From: Voacanga thouarsii
Lineage: Eukaryota > Streptophyta > Magnoliopsida > Gentianales > Apocynaceae
Length of the DNA stretch: 64,000 nucleotides
Assembly: GCA_026120185.1 (NCBI GenBank)
Contig: JANUWF010001161.1
Coordinates: 2,242,001-2,306,000, forward strand
Reading direction: 5' to 3'
The notes beneath the pieces are model-generated. The model did no database searches. It saw nothing but the letters and a program-made list of their open reading frames with translations, and was not told the DNA's origin. The position numbers and the translations under genes were made by a program. How positions within the stretch are numbered: position 1 is the first letter of the stretch; the number at the start of each line of letters is the position of its first letter. Positions 9,625 to 21,139 of this stretch are shown here, one piece after another.

Positions 9625-12600
9625 TGTAACACCCCACGACTACGTATCCTAAAAGGGCGGGGATGTTGCCCCATCCCGTAGGACAAAGGGTCTTCAAAAT
9701 GAGGTATAAAATATAAAGGCAATCTCCAAAAGAGTCAACTTTGATAAACGAAGAAATACTCTTATTACATCGGCTCAAATTGGAGCAATACGAAATAAAA
9801 AGAAATATTGTTCAGAAGTATAAATGACAAAAGTCTCCTAGAACAGCATAGGAAAAATAGCAAAAGCCTCAAAGCCCCACTGACTCAGCACAATCTATCT
9901 CCTGAAAACATGATGCAAAACCGTGTGAGAATAAATCTCAGTAAGTCATGTGTGTGCACATGGTGTTTTGAATAGTACGTGTATACAAAGTGTAAAACAT
10001 TTGTAGAAATAATTTGGCAAGTGTCACACTTTGTACAAAATAAATCCTCCACTCGAATAAACAGTCATGTCACCACACGTTGGGCATTCTGATCAAGGTG
10101 AGTGTACAGCTCACGGGGTGAGATACTCCTCCATCTCTACACCAAACAAAACCATCTGGGTGTCCATGCCGAGAATATAAATAATACCTTACTAGGTACA
10201 AATGCTAGCTCAGACTGGCCTGACCAACCAACACTGTCGCCTTTTCAAGCAGAGTTCATTTTCTGGAGGTGGCCTCCTGGCAGAAGACTTACGCTAGCCC
10301 TCCAAGACTAGTATTGTTAGCCTACCCTTATTGAGTACTCAATGAACATATCCGTCAATTCCTAATTCAAAATATCTCTACACCTTGGCTTTGTACAACG
10401 TGGTTTTTCTCTAAAAGAGTTTTCTAAAAATTTAGGAAAGAATAGTTTTCTTGATAAAATCATTAGTTTGACAAAACCGTTTATAAAGAATAATCTTCCA
10501 CGTTTACAACCCAAATAATCATAATTCAACAATAGCTTCACAACATAGACTTGCCATCACAACATTTAACCAAAGAGTTTATACAAGGACTTACCATCAC
10601 AACATTTAACAAAAGAGTTTATGCAAGGACTTACTTGATATGCCTCAAATAAATGAGATAAAATCACAGCTTACTTTCCTCAATTATCCTCCTGATCTAC
10701 ACCATATAATATCATGATCAGGGTCTCAATTAATTCGAACATGCTCTAATCTCATTTATTTTCACAACAATTCGCAATCCCCTATTTAAATCCAAGTAAA
10801 CTATCCAATCCTCAAAGATCATATACCATGACCATATGCTCATCCAACTAATCGACATCATTAAACCTTACTTTCAGCATCAAGGGTGGGTATTCCCTTA
10901 CCTTGCAACAACCGGGTAATGAGGTCTCGATGCTCCTATGGTGATCATCCCGAGTTCGCTTGAAAAGAAGAGAAAAGCTACCTCCTTTGCTCCTCTTGAC
11001 CGAAAATTAAAGAAGAAGATGAAATCAGCCTCTATGTGGTGTGATTTAAGGGAAGAAGAAGGAGAAAAGAATCATTAGAGAAAACGGCATCAAGAGGTTG
11101 AGAGGATTTTTGCTAGGTATTGCTCTTAAGATTTTCAAAAGTTGCTATAGAGTTGTTGCTGGAATTTTTCGTGTAGAATAGAGAGGGTAGTCGGCTACTA
11201 TGCTTTAGGGTTAGAAAAGATAGGTTTAGAGTTAGATGGTGGTGTTTAGAAAGACTCCTAATGGCTTTAGGTTTCATGGACAGCAAGGGAAAAAATTGCA
11301 GCTTATGGTGTGCCTTATTGCTGCCGACTTTGGGAGGGTTTAAGGGAGAATATTCTGTAATTTGCTTTTTTTTACTGGCCAAAATATTGCTCAAGGGAAG
11401 GGCTGAATGTGTTTAGAATTTTGGGCTAAACAAAGAAGAGTTTGAGAAGGTTTGAAGAGCTGAAATTTCTTTGCGCGTGCAGTGGTCTTGCTGTACGAAA
11501 TTGCTGAACAATAAGAGGAGAAATTCTGGTTTGTTGTAGCTGTGGTTCTGCTGCAATTTTTAGAGAAAAGATGAGGGTTTTAGGCGCAGAAAATTGGCTT
11601 GATCAACTGAGGATTCTGGTGTGTTTTAGTGTGCAGAATTTCAGTTTGTGTAGGAGTGCAAGCTGGTCGAAATTCCTATACAAGGCTGGCCGAAATCTGT
11701 AGTTTTTTTGGAGATAAAAATCTGATTTTGTGTAACTAAGGTAATCTGAATTTATGAGTGTTCTAGATGTTTTGAGCTAGGGTTTGGAGTGTTGTATTGC
11801 ACCTAGAAGTGCTGGAGTTTTCGGACAGCTTGTGCTTGCACAAGGCTGCCGAATTTCAGCTAGGAAAAAGTAGCAAAACCTAGTTAAATTAGGATTGAAA
11901 TAAAATCTGATTTGCTAAAGGATTTAGGATAAGATTTCCTAACTTTGGAAAAGTTTGGGTTGAGCTAAAATTCCTTCAAGAAGTGGCGGCACTAGCTGGA
12001 AAATTTTCCAGATTTTTAGCTAAAGTTCTAAGTTTAAAACCAACAAGGTTTTCTACTAGAAGAATGACTCTTTAATTCCAACTATCCATGGCAACATCTA
12101 TTAAGCTAAAATTAAGCTGAAATTTTAATTATTAGCTAGGGTTTTTTTTCCCGAAAATCCTAAGGAATAAAAGCTGAAAATTAAGAGTGAACTTTATTCA
12201 CATCAAAGTCCTTGATTTTAGGAAATAAATATGGAGACTTATTTCTTTGGAATATTGGCACTAAAATTTCTCTAGGTTTGCTATATCTTTTTCGGCCAAG
12301 ACATGGAAACTCTAAGGAAACGAATCTTCAAGAAGAGATACTAGGATTCACAAGAGATAGGATTCGAACTCGGGCCACCACGGAAAAATCACCATCCTCC
12401 CCGTTATTCCAAATCAATTCCAATACTAATTCTTCCTACAAGAAGTTCTTACCACCCCAATACTCATCCCTCCAAATCTTCGACCAAGCCTCCCCTAACC
12501 AAATCTTTAGCAACACACTATTTCACCTCCATTAATTCAAATGCAAGAGCAATGGAAAAATTCACATGCATCCATGCAAATAAAATAATTCTAAGCTACC

Positions 12601-12674
12601 ACATAAAATGCAAAATTCTATGCAATGCATGACTTTTCCCCATAGTCAAAGGTAGTTTTGGGTGGGGTATTACA
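9625..12674 (-). mobile_element. Solo LTR of the B family, inserted inverted in B's RT
   Basis: The 3050-bp block starts TGTAACACCCC and ends GGGGTATTACA. It is flanked by a perfect 5-bp target duplication TGAAC (9620-9624 and 12675-12679). Removing block plus one duplication restores the RT reading frame. The reverse complement matches element B's own LTR (15320-18637): for example GTAGTTTTGGGTGGGGTATTACA at the right end mirrors the start of B's LTR. No internal coding sequence, primer site or second LTR is present, so it is a solo LTR left by LTR-LTR recombination. Confidence 0.95.
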
Positions 12675-13735
12675 TGAACAATCTCACGATAAAAAATAAG
12701 TACCCTCTACCCTTGATCGATGAGTTGTTTGATCAACTGCAAAGCACCGTTTGCTTTTCGAAGTTGGACCTACGACAAGGATACTATCAGGTGAGGATCA
12801 AAGAAGAATGCATTCCTAAGACTGCATTCAACACGCGGTATGGCCACTATGAGTTCATAGTAATGCCGTTCGATGTGACCAATGCACCGGCAGTTTTCAT
12901 GGATTTGATGCATCGTGTTTTCCAACCATACTTGGACAAGTTTGTGGTTATCTTCATCGATGACATCTTAATATACTCCAAGAATCCGGAGGACCACGCG
13001 GATCACTTAAGATTGGTCCTAGAAAAGCTGAGGGAATTCAAGCTTTACGCCAAGTTCAGTAAATGTGAGTTTTGGCTGAGCTTGGTGTCTTTCCTTGGTC
13101 ATGTGATATCCAAGGATGGGATCAAAGTGGACCCTGCTAAGGTAGAAGCCGTAGCTAACTGGAAACAGCCGGAGAACATTACCGAGATACGAAGTTTCCT
13201 TGGGCTAGCCGGGTACTATCGGCGTTTCATTAAAAAATTTTCCACTCTGGCTTCACCAATGACACGTTTGTTGAAGAAGGATGTCACTTTTTCTTGGAGT
13301 GAGAAGTACGAGAAGAGCTTCCAAGAGCTTAAGAGGAGGTTGATTACAGCACCCGTGTTGAGTCTACCCGAGGCTGATAAGCCCTATGCACTCTGTATAG
13401 ATACGTCCAAGGAAGGTTTAGGAGCTATGCTGATGCAGGAAGGGAAGGTCATAGCTTATGTATCTAGGAAGCTAAAGTTGCACGAAGCTAATTATCCAAC
13501 GCATGGCTTGGAACTGGTAGCTATAGTGTTCGCCTTGAAGAAATGGCAACATTACCTGTACGGTATGCAATACAAAGTTTTTACTGACCATAAGAGTTTG
13601 AAGTACATCTTCACGCAAAAAGACTAGAATCTCTGACAGCGTAGGTGGATGGAGCTCTTGGAGGAGTATGGATGTCCTATCAACTATCACCCATGTAAAG
13701 CGAATGTGGTAGCTGAAGCTCTGAGTCAGAAAGTG
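12675..13735 (+). pseudogene. Reverse transcriptase and RNase H, element B (downstream part)
   Basis: A long open stretch (to 13627) contains the RT palm and connection: [28 protein letters not shown], catalytic [21 protein letters not shown] and [14 protein letters not shown]. RNase H follows ([40 protein letters not shown]). The RNase H DALS motif is changed to EALS. Stops occur at about 13625 and 13635, the second consistent with CGA to TGA. Apart from the solo LTR upstream, this is the best preserved RT of the three gypsy elements here. Confidence 0.92.
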
Positions 13736-15270
13736 AAGATGGCACATTTGAGAATGCAGGAGGTGTCGGCAGTCCAGGAAATCCTGGAGCAAGAAGGGGA
13801 AGTTCAAGAGAGGAAGATCTGCGTGAGTAACTTGACCCTGAAACTCGATCTGGACCAGGAGATTGTATCAGGACAGTGCAGAATTTCAGACTTTTAAGGT
13901 GAAAGAGATCACAAGAGGAGGAAGTGACTTCCGAACCGATGAGAATGGGGTATTATACTTTCGGGACCGGGTTTGTGTGCCTGACATCCGAGACCTGAGG
14001 AAGAGGATATTGGACGAAGCTCACAAGAGCAAATATACCATACACCCTGGGGAGGTAAAGTGTACCAAGACTTAAAGAAGAAATATTGGTGGGCTGGAAT
14101 GAAAAGGGATGAGTTCAACATATGTCAAACTGCCTGACGTGCGAGAAGGTTAAAATGGAGTATAAGAAGTCTGCAGGTTTACTGCACCCGTTACTGATCC
14201 CCGAGTGGAAATAGGAAGAAGTAACCATGGATTTTGTGACTGGCCTTCCGATGATCAAGTCACACAAAGATGTAATTTGGGTGGTGGTGGACTGATTGAC
14301 TAAGACAGCGCATTTCAGACCAGTAAACGTAAGGGACTTGATGGAAAAGTTGGCTCAGACATACACCCGAGAAATTGTAAGGTTGCATGGTGTACCGTCG
14401 AGCATTGTGTCGGATAGGGACCCTAGATTCACTTCAAGGTTCTGGGGTAAGTTCTAGGAGTCGTTGGGCACTACTTTGAAATTTAGCACATCTGCTCATC
14501 CGCAGACAGGCGGTCAATCCGAGAGAGTCATTTAGATACTAGAAGATATGCTCCGAGCATGTATCTTGGACTTTGGAGATAAGTGGATTGAGTCCTTACC
14601 GCGTGCGGAGTTAGCATATAACAATAGTTATCAGGCGTTGATTGGGATGGCGCCATACGAAGCACTGTATGGGCGAAAATGCCAAGTACCGATATACTGG
14701 GGATGGACAAAAGAGGGGAACGTTAAGAGGACTGGTGAAGTATGCATTCAGGAGATGACAGACAAGATCAAGTTAATTCGAGAAAGGCTAAGGGCAACGC
14801 AAAGCAGACAAAAGAGTTATACAGACTCTAGGAGAAGGGAACTGGAATTCCAAGTAGGTGATTATGCATTCTTGAAGTTGACTCCTAGTAGAGGAATCCT
14901 GACGCATCCGAGAGGAGGAAAGTTGAGTCCTAGGTATTTTGGACCGTTCCCGATATTGGAGAAAATTAGACCGGTTGCCTATAGACTGGATTTGCCTGAT
15001 GGTCTAACCGGGATGCATGATGTTTTCCATGTCTCTCAGTTGAAGAAGTGAAACCCCGATCCGAGTTATGTACTCAATGAGGAACCGTTGGAGTTGCAAC
15101 CAAATTTAAGTTATGTAGAGAGACCCGTCAAGATCCTGGAACGGAGTATCAAGACGCTTTGAAACAAGCAGATACCCATGGTGAAGGTACTTTGGGATCA
15201 TCATGGAGCAAAAGATGCAACATGGAAAACGGAGGAATGGTTAAGGTGGAAGTATCCGGATATGCTCTAA
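13736..15270 (+). pseudogene. Integrase and chromodomain, element B
   Basis: The zinc-binding N-terminus lies around 13920-14160 (LDEAHKSKYTIHPG), with a frameshift near 14060. The catalytic core keeps its acidic residues: MDFVTGLP near 14230, SDRDPRFTS near 14410, and E in GQSERV near 14520. The open frame 14548-15051 covers the core end and C-terminal domain (AYNNSYQ, ALYGRKC, LSPRYFGPFPI, DVFHVSQLKK). A chromodomain-like tail (VKVLWDHHGAKDATWKTEE) runs to the stop at 15268-15270. Several premature stops match C-to-T or G-to-A changes of Arg, Gln and Trp codons. Confidence 0.9.
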
Positions 15271-15306
15271 GGGTATGAAATCTGAATTTCGGGCCAAAAT
15301 TCTCTT

Positions 15307-15319
15307 AAGGGGGAGGGGA
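15307..15319 (+). promoter_or_regulatory. Polypurine tract of element B
   Basis: AAGGGGGAGGGGA directly precedes the 3' LTR start, TGTAATACCCC. Confidence 0.88.
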
Positions 15320-18300
15320 TGTAATACCCCGCCCAAAACTACCTTTGACTATGAGGAAAAGTCATGCATTGCATAGCATTTTACATTTTTCATTGTAGCT
15401 TAAAATTATTTTTGCATGGATATATGTGAATCTTAAAGTTGTCCTTGCATTTGAATTGATTGGTGTGAAATAATGGTGCTGTTAAAGATTTGGTTAAGTG
15501 AGGTATGGTCGAGGATATGGAAGGATGAGAATAGGGTGGAAAGAATTTCTTAGAGAATTATTAATGTGGAGTAGCTTTGGAATAGCGGGAGGTTGGTGAT
15601 TTTCTTTGGTGACCCGAGTTCGAATCCTACCTTTTGTGAATCTTAGTTTCTCTTCTTGAAAGTTCATTTCCTTAGACTTTTTCATGTCTTGGCCGAAAAG
15701 GATCTAGATATCCTAGAGAAATTTTAGTGCCATTATTCCAAGAAAATAAGTCTCCATATTTATTTCCTAAAATCAAGGGCTTTAATGTGAATAAAGTTCA
15801 CTTGTATTTTCAACTTTTATTCCCTTGGATTTTCGAAAACTCTAGCTGAATAATTACAATTTTAGTTTGATTTCAACTTGCTAGAGCTTGCAATAGATAG
15901 TTGGAATTAAAGAGTCATTCTTCTAGTAGGAAACCTTGTTGATTTTAAACCTAGAACTTTAGCTAAAAATCAGGAAAATTTTCCAGCTAGTGCCGCCACT
16001 TCTTGAAGGAATTTTAGCTCAACTCAAACTCTTCCAAAGTTAGGAAATCTTATCCTAAATCCTTTAGAGAATCAGATTTTATTTCAATCCTAATTTAACT
16101 CGGTGCTGCTACCTTTTCCTAGCTGAAATTCGGCAGCCTTGAGCAAGCACAAGCTGTCCAAAAATTCCAGCACTTCTAGATGCAATCCAACTCTCCAAAC
16201 CCTAGTTCAAAACATCTAGAACACTCTTCATAAATTCAGATTACCTTAGCTGCACAAAACCAGATTTTTATCTCAAAGAAACTACAGATTTTCGGCCAGC
16301 CTTGCACAGGAATTTCGGCCAGCTTGCACTCCTACACAAATCGAAATTCTGCACACCAAAACACACCAGAATCCTCAGTTGATCAAGCCAATTTTCTGTG
16401 CCTAAAACCCTCATCTTTTCTCTGAAAATTACTGCAGAACCACAGCTACAACAGACCAGAATTTCTCCTCTTATTGTTCAACAATTTCGTACAGCAAAAC
16501 CACTGCACGCGCATAAAAATTTCAGCTCTTCAAACCCTCTCAAACTCATCTTTGTTTGGCCCAAAATTCTGAAAACATTCAGCCCTTCCCTTGAGCAATA
16601 TTTTGGCGAGTACAAAGAAGTAAATTACAGAATATTTTCTCCCTTAAACCCTCCCAAAGTCGGCAGCAAGAAGGCACACCATAAGCTGCAATTTTCGCCC
16701 TTGCTGTCCAAGAAACCTAAAGCTATTAGGAGTCTTTCTAAACACCACCATCTAACTCTAAACCAATCTTCTCTAACCCTAAAGCATAGTAGCTGACTAC
16801 CCTCTCTATTCTACACGAAAAATTCCAGCAAGAACTCCACAGCAATTTTCGAAAATCTTAAGAGCAATACCTAGCGGAAATCGATCACCCTCTAAGGTAA
16901 GCAAAAACCATCTCAACCTCTTAATTCCTTTCTTCCATCAATTCTTCTCCTTTTCTTCCCTTGAATCACGCCACCTAAAGGCTGATTTCATCCCTTCTAT
17001 TTATTTTCGGTCAAAATGAAGGAAAGAAGGTAGCTTTTCTCTTCCAATCAAGCGAACTCAGGACGATCACCATAGGAGCATTGAGATCTTGCTAACCCGA
17101 TTGTTGCAAGGTAAGGGAATACTTACCCTTGATGTCAAAATTAAGGTTTAATATAGTGGATGATGGATATGAGTTGTGATGGTCAAGTCGAGACCTTTTT
17201 GACATATTATTCATGTCTTTGATGGATATATGATCATAGTGTATGTACTTTGAGAATTAGGTGATTTATTTGAAGTTAGATAATCGATCGGGATTTCTTA
17301 TGGGAATAAATGAGTTTAATGCATGTTTGAATCGATTGAGACCCTGATCATGATATTATGTGATTCTAGATCAGGAGGGTATTTGAAGGAAGCAAGCTGT
17401 GATTTTGTCTTGTTTATCTGAGGCATATCAAGTAAGTCCTTGCATAAACTCTTTTGTTAAATTTTGTGATGGTTAGTCCTTACATAAACTCTTTTGTTAA
17501 ATGTTGTGATGGTAAGTCTTACATAAACTCTTTTGTTAAATGTTGTGACGGCAAGTCTATGTTATAAAGCTTTGTGAAGCTATTGTTAAACTATGTTCGC
17601 TTGGGTTGTAGACGTGGATATTTATTCTCTAAAATAATTTTGTCCAACTAATGATTTTATCAAGAAAACTATTATTTCTCCTAAATTTTTAGAAAACTCT
17701 TTTAAAGAAAACCACGTTGTACAAAGCCAAGGTATGGAAATTTTGAATTGGGAATTGACGAATATATTCGTTGAGTACTCAATAAGGGTAGGCTAACAAT
17801 ACTAGTCTTGGAGAGCTTGAGTAAGTCTTCTGGCAGGAGGCCATCTCCAGAAGATAAAATCTGTTTGAAAAAGTGACAGTATTTGTTGGTCAGGCAGGTC
17901 CGAGCTAGCACTTGTACCTGAAAGGTATTGTTTATTTTCCCGGCATGGACACCCGGATGGTTTTTTTGGGTGTAGAGAAGGAGGAAATCTCACCCGGTGA
18001 GCTGTACACTTACCTTGATCAGAACACCCAACATGTGGTAATCTGATCCTGTCTCGGTACACAAAATGTGGTGTCTTGACCTGTCTTGGTGAACAAAGTA
18101 TGGCACCTTGACCATTTTGTTCTCATGGAGCCCAACGTGTGGTGACATGACTGTTGACTCGAGTGGATGATTTGTTTTGTATAAAGCGTGATTATGATAA
18201 AACCCACTCCTTGCGAAAAGAGATTATTTATCACTTGCCAAATGTTTCTACAAATGTTTTACACTATGCATACACCTACTGTTTAAAACACCATGTGCAC

Positions 18301-18637
18301 ACACAGGACTTACTGAGATTTAATCTCACACTATTTTATATCATGTTTTCCGGAGATAGATTGTGCTGAGCCAGCGAGGCATGTGATAGATGAAGCTTTT
18401 GTTCTTTTTGTTCCATTGCGCTCTAGGAGACATTTGTTGTTTAGGCTTCTGAACGATATTTGTTTTATTTCGTATTGCTCCAATTTGAGCCGGATGTAAT
18501 AAGAGTTTTTCTTTATTCATCTAAGTTGTTTATTTTGAGGTTGCCTTTATATTTATACCTCGTTTTAAAGACCTCTTGTCCTACGGGACGGGGCGACATC
18601 ACCGCCCTTTTAGGGTACGTAGTAGTGGGGTGTTACA
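15320..18637 (+). repeat. 3' LTR of element B, 3.3 kb
   Basis: It begins TGTAATACCCCGCCC after the purine tract and ends GGGGTGTTACA. It is inverted relative to the solo LTR at 9625-12674, with close similarity along its length. A B-box-like motif (GAGTTCGAATCC, 15616-15627) lies about 300 bp in. Apparent ORFs such as 16398-16796 show no domain. Three direct copies of a ~45-bp unit containing TAAACTCTTTTGTTAAA occur at about 17430-17550. Confidence 0.93.
15560..15640 (+). other. tRNA-like (B-box) module inside B's LTR
   Basis: GAGTTCGAATCC (15616-15627) differs from the RNA polymerase III B box GGTTCGANTCC at one position. A weak A-box-like stretch (GTAGCTTTGGAATAGCGGG) lies about 45 bases before it. 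The same module is present in the inverted solo LTR (12360-12371, minus strand). No full tRNA cloverleaf was recognised, so no tRNA gene is called. Confidence 0.4.
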
Positions 18638-19100
18638 CCAAGTATTTAGCACATCCTTTTCTAATCATCTTCTGGGCCTTGAGTCCTGATATAAAAATAT
18701 TATTTTTCCATCTGGCCTCATCTACAAATTCTAATATAGGTTTCCCAGGCCGACGGAATCGTACTACCTTATGTCTACAGTTAACTTGAGCATAATGTTG
18801 AGACAACTAGTCCATGCCCAAAATAGCATTGTAGTCCTCTATAGGCAAATATATCAAATCTCCTTCCAATATTTCATTCTCTACCAAAATCTTACATCCT
18901 TTATGTATTTTTTTACTAGTCATTTGCTTTCCCAATGGGGTACTAACAATCATTTCATATGAAGTTTCTTCCCCTTTAATCCCTATAGTATCAAGAAATA
19001 AATTGGCGATAAAGGAATGCGTAGAATTAGAATCTATCATTACTTTAGCATCATGATAAAAAAATAAGGAGCGTACCTTCTACTACTGTAGCCTGGTTGT
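18638..19100 (-). pseudogene. Protease and protease-RT linker, element D (truncated)
   Basis: The minus-strand frame reads VMIDSNSTHSF, so the catalytic D is kept but the usual Gly of D-S-G is Asn. It continues with YEMIVSTPLGKQ and DYNAILGMD, then a TAG where Trp is usual, and the linker (ISGLKAQKMIRKGC). The frame is cut at 18638 by element B. A run of T bases near 19060 causes a frameshift at the protease start. The same linker occurs in A and B. Confidence 0.85.
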
Positions 19101-20178
19101 CTGTCTTCTCCAAGGCAACTACCCGAGCATTCACTTGTGGTTTGGCAGGTATAGGTCTAGAGGTAGAAGTATGTCCTAGATTCCCTCTTCCTAGTCTGGC
19201 CTTTGTCCCTAATTATTTCCCGCTGGTCGACTCCATCCTCCCATTCTTCGAGGAGGTTGCAATTGAAACTCTTGAGTCCTATTTCCCCCACAGTTGAAAC
19301 ATCTAAAAGAGGGTTGTCCTCCAATCAGGCCTCCCCTCTTCGGTATTTTTCCCTTTTTCTGAAATCGGGGCCCTCCAAGTCGCTTCTAATTCATGCCCCG
19401 AAATCCACTTCAATTTCTCTCACTCGCCTGTTCAATATCAGTCATTTCTATCTTGGAAACCATCTTTATTGCAGCATTATAACTAGTGGGGGCCATGCTT
19501 GCCAATACTCTTTTCAATTCTGGGCATAGGCCTTTCACAAAGTGCCTAATCCTATCTGCCTCTGAATGTACTAGAAGTGGACAGTATTTTGATAGACTAG
19601 TAAATTTAGTAGTGTACTAACCCCACAGTACGACCTCCTTATTGAAAGGCTTGAAATTCATCCTCCTTCCTTTCCACTACCCAACTGGGAATAAATTCCT
19701 TCTTGAAATTGGCTTTGAAATTTGTCCATTCTCACTCTTGTTGATGTCTTTCTCTTGTCCAACAATCTTGGGTAGGTTCTTAAAGCTAAAATGTGGCAAA
19801 TTATACTTTTCTCTGCTCTAAGTAATTCAGAATTGAAAAAATCTTCTCTATGTGCTCAATCCAGTTTTCAACCTCCTGTTCCGAATCACGTTGCCCTTGA
19901 AATTGTTGAGGGTGAAATTTCAAAAAGAGTTCTAGAGCTTGATCTAATTCGATTTCATTCCCATTGCTCCTATTCTCAGTCATTCTGGCATTTTCATTTG
20001 CTCTAGTGGTAATCTCAGTCAACTGTTCAATAGTATCAACCATTTTCTGAAAGGTTTGGAACATTGGGCAGCTCAAAGTTGGAAGAGGGAACTTCTCTCA
20101 TGCGATTCCTCTACTACTGGCTCAGGGTGATTTCCGAGTAGTTCGTGTTGGTCGCCTGGAATTTCGTTTAGGAGACAT
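19101..20178 (-). pseudogene. gag, element D (broken)
   Basis: The ATG at 20176-20178 opens MSPKRNSRRPTRTTRKSP, a basic start like that of A's gag, followed by two in-frame stops. The capsid-like core is clear in 19801-20076 (MFQTFQKMVDTIEQLTEI, LKFHPQQFQG, WIEHIEKIFSILNY). Further pieces lie to the left in shifted frames, including a damaged zinc knuckle near 19270-19310 (CFNCGGNRTQ, with His replaced). It is not functional. Confidence 0.78.
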
Positions 20179-20395
20179 CTGTACAGTTCATAAGGTTTTG
20201 TTAGTAAAATAATAACTCAAAAGTAGGCGCAAAAATGGACGTAGTGCACATAACAAGTAACATAACATTTATTCATTCTCGTCAAAACACGAAGTCAATA
20301 CAAAATTTATGTGCCAAGCACATTATTATATCTAACATACCCTGGCCGAACTGTGCATGTCCTACTACGTATATCTACATCTTATCCTCCTACTC

Positions 20396-21054
20396 CTACT
20401 CGTCATCATCGCTATCTAAAACTGGAGATCCTAAGTCGGCAGAAACTATGTAGGACTCGAGTGCATCAAGTCCCTCATCTCCATCCATATCAGGATGCAA
20501 CCAAGCCTCTAGCTCCGAGTTTAACACCAACTCCTCCTCAAACTCCTTGACCACAGGCATCTCCACCTCGGGTACCTCCTGGACCTCTCCTGCCTCGACA
20601 ACCTCCAATCCTAGCATCTCCTCCTCTAACACTCCCAGAACATCTCCACCAAATACCTCATCATCATCATTGGACACTAGTGCATTGTCAGGGATACTAT
20701 CCTAATGGTGTGGTTTAACATCATCATCAGCATCGTCAGAATCGCTACCTACCTTTCCTACCTAGCCAAGTGACGACGGCATCCTCTCGGGAGTAGACAT
20801 TCTCTCTAGAATATGGTCTCGCATAAACGGAAGAACAACAGGTACTGTTGGGTCAAACCTACTCTCGGCGAAACAAGGTGCATAAGATGGGCAAGGCCGG
20901 GTCTTGTCAACGTGAAATGTCCCAGCACACCTGCTCAGTAGATCATCTTAATTTTCCTAGGTTTCTTTATGCCCGAACTCTCACCCGTCTCTTTCTTCCC
21001 ATCATCACTGCAATTATCCATTGGGCGCTTGCCCTTATTGTCCCTATCTGTCAT
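20396..21054 (-). pseudogene. Accessory ORF before gag, element D (broken)
   Basis: The ATG at 21052-21054 starts MTDRDNKGKRPMD, matching the start of A's accessory ORF, and continues into a basic nuclear-localisation-like stretch (IKKPRKIKM). After a frameshift near 20950, a second frame runs through FDPTVPVVLPFMRDHILERM. It then becomes strongly acidic (SDSDDADDD, VLEEEMLGLEVVEAGEVQEV) and ends PVLDSDDDE. Two TAG codons interrupt it, near 20765 and 20703. About 215 codons in total would make it longer than A's copy. No known enzyme domain is visible; the basic-to-acidic layout is shared with A. Confidence 0.6.
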
Positions 21055-21118
21055 ACCTACAAGATAAAAGGGTTTTATCAATTCCTATGATGATACCACA
21101 ATTCTATGATAACTATAT

Positions 21119-21128
21119 TCTGATACCA
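21119..21128 (-). promoter_or_regulatory. Primer-binding site of element D (tRNA-iMet)
   Basis: The minus strand reads TGGTATCAGA two bases after the LTR end TGTTACA. It is the same primer type as in element A, with the last bases diverged. Confidence 0.82.
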
Positions 21129-21139
21129 ATTGTAACACC

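Larger units (their letters stand above)
8441..18637 (+). mobile_element. Element B: Ty3/gypsy chromovirus, host of A and of an inverted solo LTR
   Basis: The visible part starts in gag at the A insertion point and runs through protease, RT, RNase H, integrase and chromodomain to a complete 3.3-kb 3' LTR. The 5' LTR and most of gag are upstream of the window. B itself interrupts element D: at 18638 D's minus-strand protease linker begins abruptly after the LTR end. RT is split at 9624/12675 by a solo LTR. Stops are scattered, but most domains are otherwise complete. Confidence 0.9.

Noticed and set aside
15616..15627. A tRNA gene at the B-box motif
   Set aside because: No acceptor stem or full cloverleaf could be drawn; only the box motifs are supported.
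16398..16796. 132-codon open frame in B's LTR
   Set aside because: It lies wholly inside an LTR, has no domain, and the homologous solo LTR does not keep the frame open.
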